A DNA stretch of 64,000 bases from NCBI GenBank assembly GCA_050084515.1, contig CM114274.1:31992001-32056000 (forward strand), in the 5' to 3' direction. A program made the translations under genes and the position numbers. Positions 56,883 through 64,000 of this stretch are shown piece by piece. A model generated the notes under the pieces. The model had not been told where the DNA came from. It was given only the letters and a program-made list of their open reading frames with translations, and searched no databases. Every line of letters starts with the position of its first letter. The stretch's first letter is position 1. Source of the stretch: Blasia pusilla (lineage: Eukaryota; Marchantiophyta; Marchantiopsida; Blasiales).

Positions 56883-57391
56883 CTAACAATGAGGACATCG
56901 ATGGCCTCCCGGCGGTATGGTGGCACCGACCTCGTATGGAGTTTCTGCATTCTTGGGGGGGAATTGCGACGTATTGACTCGCCCATTGCGCTCTAGATAC
57001 GGGCATGCTGGACTTCTACACTCCAAGGCTCCGACGCATTGGTGGCGGGAGACAATCCAAGGACCATGTGGAATTGAAGTACTAGTCCGTTGAAGCCTGC
57101 ACCATCGATGACAATCAGACTTTCTGTCCATACCCTTCAGGCGTCCTCCATCTTTCTTTTGAGCAGGAGCATCAAGTGGAGGCAACTCAAAAATGCAATT
57201 ACCATCGTCCGTGGGCGGCAGCTCATCGACAAGAATGTGCTTGAACATTTTCAAGGCCAGAGACGAAAGCAAACTATTTCCTGATACTTGCAAGAGGAAC
57301 GAGTAGGCGGACAGAGGGCCCGGTTGGTGTCCGACAGATCCACTGAGGTTGATAACATATGGAATCTCTTCAGGAAGAACAACATTGTTAC
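56883..57391 (-). pseudogene. Transposase gene B copy 2, 5' part, inverted
   Basis: From 57391 down the minus strand reads NNVVLPEEIPYVINLSGSVG, HQPGPLSAYSFLLQVSGNSL, CIFELPPLDAPAQKKDGG, then the Cys-rich SRHQCVGALECRSPACPYLE and GGHRCPHC, ending at 56883. It matches 46.93-47.34 kb of copy 1 but is inverted relative to the rest of copy 2. It keeps about 100 bp (around 57120-57210) that copy 1 has lost, so the ancestral segment is better preserved here. The junction with the plus-strand part lies at about 57391. Confidence 0.65.
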
Positions 57392-59400
57392 GAGTGTGTG
57401 AGAAGGGACTCAAAACTATATTTGTCTGTGAAGTAAAGGCAGAAGACTTTGGCAGTTTGAAGATGTGCTGGTTTCTCTTATTGGAGGTGGTGAAGGAAAA
57501 CAAAAGGCCACCTCCGGAAATTTATGGGTTCATTGCAAACAATGCACAACCTGGGTGGATTGCTATCCGGGAAGTGTTCTGGGGTGGAGAGGTTCAATCG
57601 GAGAGGGAAAGGTTGGATGCTTTCCATTGGCAACAGTCTGTGACCCGGTACACCAAATCTTGCATCAAGGAGAATAAGAGGACAGAGCATGTCACTCTAC
57701 TCCAACGCAAGGACAAGGCAAGAAAACCTTGAAGCAGGCCATGGAATGCCAGGAAGAACTTCATGGGTTGTGGAGGAAGCATGCGATTGAGGGGAAGTAC
57801 AAAGAGTTCTGCTCTTGGTTGAGTTGGTGGACTGTACGTATGAGACAATGGGGAAACTTCATGCGGCAGGTGAGTTCACTATTTTGTCTTGTCAAGCTCA
57901 CGTTGAGAATTGTTTGTAAAGTTGGAGCTCAAGTTGAGAAGCGTGGGAACTATAGGGATTTCAAACCGAAGAAACCAAGCAAGCTGTCGGTTGCGACGGG
58001 TTTCCCGAGTGTGCAACCCGACGGAAACCGACGGGTTGCATCCAAAATTTTGGTGCAACCCGTAGACAAGTATGCAAGTCGCATGTATACAAGGCCTGCA
58101 AATAGTTCGACCCGGATGGGTTTCAGATGACTTGCACTTGGATCTTCCAGAGTGGCCACAGGTTCTTGCAACCTGTCTGAATCCGACGGGTTGTAGTACA
58201 TGGGTTTAGGGTTGCAACACGTCGGGACCCGACGGGTCGCATAGTCGTTCATGGGATGCCTCGGCCTTGCAACCCGTGTGGTTCCAACAGGTAGCTTATT
58301 TCTTTGACTCCTAACATTGTCGCTTATTTTCCTTCCCTTCTAACATTGTCGTCGTTGCAGGGATTGAACATTCATGAAAATGCCCTCTGCCCCAACAGAA
58401 GTGAAGCATAAAGTGTTCATTCCTCCTAGAGGTCGTCACAAGCATGCCAACGAATTTCACTTGTGGAGGCATGCCAACAAAACTAGGCAAGAGCAATGCT
58501 ACAGTCTGCAGCATCCCATATCTTCCTCACAAAAGGCATAACAAAAGGAAGGGGGCCGTCGATCTACAAGCTCTATGTCAGGGCGGTTGTGAGATCCGGT
58601 GATGAAAAACTGTATGTGGAAGCCTTCAACCGGTGCGTAGCTGGAACTCCCCTCAAGCAAGACGTACACATTGGTGGGGATATTCGTGGGTGGGTTTCAA
58701 GACGTCCCATACAGATGGTGGTAGAGCAGTCCGAGCGAGACTCGTGGAGACCAGATAAGTATCTTAACTTCAGGCAGGTGAAGAGGCAACATCGAGGAAT
58801 GAATCCGGTGATTGATTTGGATGAGGAAATTACGCCGTCCAGGTATTTGGGGACCCCGGACCCGTCCCAGATCCGTGATGGAGTTACTTCTCCAAAATCA
58901 GTGAATGTTTTATTTCAAAAGCCCTCCTTTGTTGGAAGTTCGCAACATCCTGTCACTGGGGTGGTTCAACAATATGGGATTTCGGTAATGGAGGTGGATT
59001 GCAACCTAAAACGGTGGCATATATCTCGGAGCAACCCAGGACGTGGACCCACCTGTAGGGCAGGATCTGATGGCATTAGGAGAGCATGCGGCACTTTCCT
59101 AAATAAGAACTGTACAAGGACTGGACGACCACTGCCTGGGTTTTGGGGACTCAAAACCTTTGATCGTTTCACGAGGACCGGGGATCAATTGTAGTACTTC
59201 TTATGCCCAAATGAATCTTGTGCTCTCCGGAAGTCTTATCCGGCTGCCATTGGAGCTCCGGGGAATACCCCCATGATTTGGCCCATCGCCGCAGGTACGA
59301 ACTGCACTCAAGACGAAGTGGACAATCTTACAAGTGCCGGTTTCAGACTCGTAGACGGGGAAGTTCGGAGCATGTTCGCATTACAGAAATGACGTTCTTG
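57392..59400 (+). pseudogene. Transposase gene B copy 2, 3' part
   Basis: Plus strand, matching 47.96-50.54 kb of copy 1: FVCEVKAEDFGSLKMCWFLL, EIYGFIANNAQPGWIAIREV, LDAFHWQQSVTRYTKSCIKE, then the donor AG|GTGAGT at 57870, a 491-bp intron to TTGCAG at 58360, and GDEKLYVEAFNRCVAGTP, YGISVMEVDCNLKRWH and a RAGSDGIRRACGTFLNKNC block. It is open for 232 residues at 58496-59194. At the second acidic motif the residue before NA is Asn, where copy 1 has Glu. The copy stops near 59400, before the SWIM finger, against the Ty3/gypsy relic. Confidence 0.65.
57978..58292. repeat. Palindrome cluster 6, in the copy 2 intron
   Basis: Five or six palindromes (about 57981, 58013, 58050, 58168, 58213 and 58267), against about 19 in the same intron of copy 1. 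GCAACCCGACGG/CCGACGGGTTGC at 58013 has a single arm mismatch. The first and last parts of the two introns align; the middle of the copy 1 intron is absent here. Confidence 0.88.
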
Positions 59401-59409
59401 ATACAATGA

Positions 59410-62400
59410 ACCTATTCTCAACCTCATCCAACATCGTGGGACAAAGTTACACTCAAGATAGTCCGCTGGCTCCTATGCGTCATGCACGATAGATCTCGGC
59501 CGATCGGCTATTCAGATGTGACAACACTCGTGCGCATACATATCGCTTCACAACATACATCTCTGGTCACATCTACACCACACAACACCGATCTTCCCCA
59601 CACATGTATAGAAATTAACTCATACATATACATGGAGATCACACAACCGCCCCCCTAGTTGGCAGTTGGATCCCCCTAACTCTAGATAGAAAATATCACA
59701 TCTCTATGATATGACCTACTACCCTATACATATCTCAGACACATCCATCATCCCGTGGGAACTATATCACGAGGGGGGTGGGGGGTGGGGGTGTCAGACA
59801 TGACATATGCCACCCTTGAGAACAACCATCACATACCAACATGGTGACTACACCCCTCGCAGATCTGCACAACATACACCTCAAGCCTGTAGGTACCACT
59901 GCCAAGCTCGGATCCACTATCTCGTGTACGTTCGAAAGATGACATGGCGCACAATTGCAGAAATGATCCTTCCAAACCATACCATACTGTCCCTCCAACA
60001 TATGGACTCCGGTTGGTAATACCTCGCGCACACGTAGGATCATGCGCCCTGCAATGACATCTAGCGTCGTGGGTGCCACCTGCTGTGAATACACGTAATC
60101 TCCAGGATGAAACCTTCTAATCCCTGGACGATAACCTCCTCCACGAATGGTCGCATACCTCAATGTATCTCTATGCTGAGCAATAGCTAAGTTCTCAAAG
60201 GCCATAGGCTTAACTCTACGAAAAATCTCTACCCTTTGAGAACATGCTTGTACCCACACATCTGGATCATCAAGATCTAACACCTCGGCCATGTCACGTC
60301 GAATAGTTGCAGATAAATCTGGCTTTCTCTCCCAAAGAGCAAAAAGTATGGTGAAAATGACGCCAAGGATGCATGCCGACTAAAGCAATAAGCCATAGCC
60401 AACCATGACAATTGTAGGTCCCATTCCCTGAAATTGTCCCCTACAAGCCATTCTTGTGCAATCCTCTCTTCACCGTATGTACTACTCTCTCCGCCAACCC
60501 ATCCGCCTCAAGATGATCTCTAGACGTGGTGCGGTGATCTATCAGCGCCTGATCACACAAGGCCTGAAACTCTCCCCTGAACTCGGTACTCTGGTCAGTC
60601 ATCACCTCCGCCGCTCCACCAAAGTGACTAAGCACACGATCTAGAAACGCATAAGCTGTTCCCTTGCTCGCCTTGTCCGGTAGTGCCACCAACTCCATCC
60701 ACTTGGAGAAAAGCTCCACCATGACCTACGTTGAGAGATGGTTTTAGGACCGCCGAGAACATTGAGCGCAACACGTACCTATGATGACGCCTTGTCAATG
60801 GCAAAGGTCCGGCAAAGTCTAAAATCCATTGATAACCTAAACCCATAATCGACAAAGGATGTAACTACGGAGTGGGAGCATTGAAGGATGCTCGCACTCT
60901 GTCACATACCATACATTTGGCCTCAAGCTGCTGTACCCCAGTATGCATGCCGCGCCACCAATACTGAATCTTGAGTAAGCTGTAAGTATGCTTCACTCCA
61001 AAATGTCCCAACTCCTCATAGGCATGTCGCACTACACGTGCTCGTTGGGAAGGATGAGGTACCACTTGTATACTACCATCTCCCCATATCCGCAAAATGT
61101 GAGTCCCCTCCCACCTGAACCTCTTGGCTCTCTGTAGGATCCGATCCCGCTCCCTAGCACTTAGTGTGCTTGCTATGACGGCAGTGCGCAAGAACTCCAC
61201 AACCTCCACATCGTCATGGATATCACGACCACATGTCGCCTCCTCACTGACCTCCGTATCGAAAGACTCATCATCCAAGCCCACCACTGGAGTCATCATC
61301 TGTGACTGACCTACCATAGTCAACCAACAAAGATAGGCAGATGCATGCCAGCCGGGCACCATCTCCTCATCACTCTCTCCGTGCCATCGAGCTCCTGTGT
61401 CGTCTCTCTGACTCAGACATGGGTTACGACTCAACCCATCCCCATCCTGGTTCAACCAACCTGGCCTATGAACCAACTCAAACTCATACTCTTGTAGTAA
61501 TAGAGCCCACATGGCAAGCTTTCCCGTAATCTTTTCGGACTCCATCAACCACCTCAACGGTTGATGATCAGTGATAAGTGTGAAAGGGTTGCCGAATAAA
61601 TAACACCTGAAATGTGCCACGGCCCACACTGCAGCCAAGCACTCTCCCTTGTAGGAGTTGTACTTTGCCTGTGCAATGTTGTTCAATCGGCTCGCGTAAG
61701 CCACAACGAACTCCCTTTCCTCGTCATCTCCTCACTGCTCCTAGACCCAACATGCTCAAATCCGTATGTAACTAGACTGGGTGACCCCTAACCGGTCTCT
61801 GTAAAATGGGCGAGGACGTCAACTTGTCCTTGAGCTTCTGAAATGCTCGCTCCTAATCATCTCCCCACAACCAAACCTGATCAAATCTCGTCAACAAGGT
61901 CAAAGACTTTGCGATTGCACTAAAACCCTTGACATATTGTCGATAGAAGTTTGCCAATCCAAGAAAAACTCGGACTCGACTCACATTTGTAGGGCGTGGA
62001 ATCTGCTCAATAGCCTCCACCTTCGTCTGCTGAACGCCTAATCCACTCGGGTATATGGTGTGTCCCAAGTACTTAATCTGATCTGGAAGAATCTGCACTT
62101 GCCTGGATATAAAGTCAGTCCATGTAACTGCAATCGTCGAAACACCTCCTCTGGGTGTCGCTCCTGCTCCTCAACCGTGGAACTGAAGATAAGAATGTCA
62201 TACTAAAATAGTGAATGGCTAGAGGAGTTTAGTCTTATCTGTCACTCTCTGAAACTCCGCAGGCGCGTTCATCAACCCAAATGGTAAGAACCGGCACTCA
62301 TATAAGCAATCTCTCCCGAACCCATCTATCCCCCAGAATGTTGTCTTCTCCCTATCCTCCAACATGATATGAAGTTTATGATAGCTAGCATGAAGATCTA

Positions 62401-62625
62401 AAGTACTGAAGATCTTTGCATGCCCTACCGCATCAAAGATCTCCTCAGGAGTAGGCATGGCGTACCGATGTGACCTCGTTTGTCGGTTGATAGGGCGGTA
62501 ATCTCCACACATCCGCTTATCTGTCCAATTGCCATACATATCCTTCTTCTCCGGCATGACTATAGAAGATGCATACTCCTACTCTGAATCAAGGCTCTCT
62601 CCATATCAGAATACATGTAGGGTTG
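59410..62625 (-). pseudogene. Ty3/gypsy pol relic with a PHD-finger integrase tail
   Basis: On the minus strand the pol order is reverse transcriptase, RNase H, integrase, as in Ty3/gypsy. Reverse transcriptase: KRMCGDYRPINRQT and FLPFGLMNAPAEFQR (62557-62219); the catalytic YxDD area near 62200 reads as a stop, Tyr, Asp, then ILIFSS, so one catalytic Asp is lost; KYLGHTIYPSGLG and FLGLANFYRQYV (62098-61853). RNase H: YKGECLAAVWAVAHFRC, TDHQPLRWL. Integrase: HAYEELGHFGVKHTYSLL and CMVCDRVRASF (His/Cys zinc part, 61010-60865), core KWMELVALPDKASKGTAYAF, VMTDQSTEF, DHLEADGLAERVV (60722-60441). Tail 60292-59762: FHPGDYVYSQQ, GMVWKDHF, then a PHD-like CMLCRSA...LVCDGCSQGWHMSCL. Frameshifts and stops are frequent. 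No LTR is assured; 59410-59700 may be part of the 3' one. Confidence 0.85.
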
Positions 62626-62630
62626 ACGAA

Positions 62631-63510
62631 AGATCTTGAGTCTCTCGTGTCACTCTTGAGTGTATGTCTTTGGGATTGCTTGCTCTTTCAATGAGAGTGG
62701 ATCATCCCTCTTGGGACAGTAACTTGACCATGGTCTATTCTTCGAGAGGTTTCTAAAGTGTGATGTGTGTGGAGATGAGATGCTAGCCAGCTAGAGGAGT
62801 TTAGTCATACTAAAATAGTGAATGTCTTGGCTTGTTATTTTCCCAATGAGAGTGGATTACCCCTCTTGGGAGAATAACTCCGCCAAAGCCCATTCTTGAG
62901 GAGAGTAGAGAATGTCTGTCAAGCATGGATAGGGATGAAGCACGAGTTGTGCCCGACTTTCCTTTCCTCGATCCTTACCATGTCAAGGTACTCTTTGTAG
63001 ATAGGTATTGGTTCACTCGCTATTTAATTTATCACTTTGGAGAGGCGTTCATGAACCAGGTCATGCAATCTCCAACTCCGGTGATTCTTCCTATCATCAC
63101 ATATGGAAGGACATGGGATTGTATTTTGCATGTCCTTATATAGCAATCCATGGATATCAATAGGCCTGCTCAAGTAGGGTTTAACACTAGTTGTGCTATC
63201 TTCCTCATGTACAAGCGTAAAGTATTTTATAGGGATTTTATAGTTAGGAATTTTGGGATCCGATGTTACAAAGAAGTGATCGCCTCGACACTTCCATTTG
63301 TGCCGACGATCACTTCTTCACGTCGTCAAGGATAGGCAGATGCATTCTCTCACGACAGGTCAAGGTTGACCTGTCGTGAGAGAATGAAGAGTATACATAA
63401 TAATTTTGTATTGAAAAAAGAGAACTTCTTAGAGATTTCACCTTGCATCGACCATGTCTGTTGCAGCTAGAAGGCTTGCCCTTACTCGAAGAAAGGCTCT
63501 CGATACGACA
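62631..63510 (+). mobile_element. 5'-truncated family-2 LTR
   Basis: It matches the LTR at 29896-32456 from about 450 bp inward to the terminal CTCGATACGACA at 63510; the first third is gone. On its left the minus-strand reverse transcriptase ends abruptly, and on its right a plus-strand gag begins, so the left edge is a rearrangement point and the right edge a true LTR end. Confidence 0.85.
63343..63386. repeat. Perfect 21-bp inverted repeat inside the LTR
   Basis: The arm CATTCTCTCACGACAGGTCAA (63343-63363 counted inclusively) is followed by GG and its exact complement to 63386. The corresponding site at 28590-28605 has only one arm. Just upstream, GAAGTGATCG (63273) and CGATCACTTC (63307) form another inverted pair absent from the other LTRs. 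Confidence 0.85.
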
Positions 63511-64000
63511 ACGGTATATTCCAGCATTTAGAGGGGGCGTCCATGGACGATTACCATGAGTTCTCCCATAGATATGCTAGAAGATTGAGGCATGGCGACT
63601 CTACTATTACCCACACTATGAATCATGGACGGAGCCGTTCCCAGATGAGGAGGAGGAGTTAAGAGAGGCTACTTCCTCTTCCACTAGTGATGTTTTAGGA
63701 GGGGTCACTTGCATTGGAGTAGTTGCACCATCTAGTCGAGATCGTCCCAAGTTCAACCCCGTGGTTGAGTTCTTTGCTGAGTTGAGGGCGAGCTACCAGG
63801 GGGTACGGACAGAGAAGTTGAGAGCATCCACGACTTCTAGAGGCGCCCAGGTGAGAGTTTATGTGAGGCTTACACTTGCTTACGCTAGTTGATCAACGTC
63901 ACCCAGGGGGTGACAATGGCTCAGGCTATCCAATCATGGTACGCGATGTTGGACCGGACCCTACGGACACTGGTGCGGGAAGGGGTGCTTCTTATGAATA
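63511..64000 (+). pseudogene. Retrotransposon gag relic, continues beyond the window
   Basis: Starting at the LTR edge, frames read GIFQHLEGASMDDYHEF, then, after frame changes, FNPVVEFFAELRASYQGVR near 63755-63815 and further remnants. They match KHLEGPPMDDYMEF and FNPTMEFFRQLGKSYQGVR of the gag at 54652-53952 in the same order. The family-2 LTR therefore interrupted gag just before the GIFQHLEG codons. Stops and frameshifts show decay. The gene runs off the right edge. Confidence 0.65.

Overview
This window looks like nuclear DNA of a streptophyte (plant-lineage) eukaryote. The one clear cellular gene, for the U1 snRNP 70K splicing protein, has at least ten short exons with canonical GT-AG introns. 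Nearly everything else is layered, decaying transposable elements. The retroelement primer-binding site, the CACTA-like domain and the plant-like U1-70K sequence all point to the green lineage. A repeat-rich charophyte alga such as Chara is my guess, but nothing here proves the species. I saw no bacterial operons, rRNA, CRISPR array or organelle DNA.

Layout. 1-1.4 kb: 3' fragment and LTR-like repeat of a Ty3/gypsy element whose fuller relative lies at 59.4-62.6 kb. 2.3-8.4 kb: a broken Helitron (Rep-like and PIF1-like helicase regions) followed by an unrecognised multi-exon gene. 11.06-13.3 kb: an almost intact hAT transposase gene. 13.4-13.6 kb: two tRNA-like SINE heads. 16.97-20.9 kb, minus: U1-70K. 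22.66-24.6 kb, minus: a second, unrelated Helitron-type PIF1 helicase relic. 28.5-32.5 kb: two copies of a 1.28-kb LTR in opposite orientation, about 160 bp apart, one interrupted by a further insertion. 32.5-33.5 kb: a 1-kb solo LTR of another family. 34.6-37.05 kb, minus: CACTA-like remnant.

37.3-51 kb is the most unusual part. It reads as one large two-gene transposon: a minus-strand, multi-exon gene of unknown function (45.4 to 37.3 kb) diverging from a plus-strand, MULE-like transposase gene with a C-terminal SWIM zinc finger (46.8-51 kb). Some 50-60 copies of a 27-bp palindrome (arms GCAACCCGTCGG / CCGACGGGTTGC around a 3-nt centre) fill its introns and the gap between the two genes, yet are essentially absent from its exons and from the first 38 kb. 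A truncated, rearranged second copy (55.4-59.4 kb) carries the same palindromes in the same intron. A 2.57-kb LTR element with a perfect target duplication has inserted in the largest intron.

52.5-54.8 kb holds a gag pseudogene split by a solo LTR. 59.4-62.6 kb, minus, is a Ty3/gypsy pol relic whose integrase tail ends in a PHD finger. 62.6-64 kb is a truncated LTR followed by a second gag relic on the plus strand. All exon and domain calls come from reading translations and splice signals by eye; percent identities and family names for the novel elements would need alignments.
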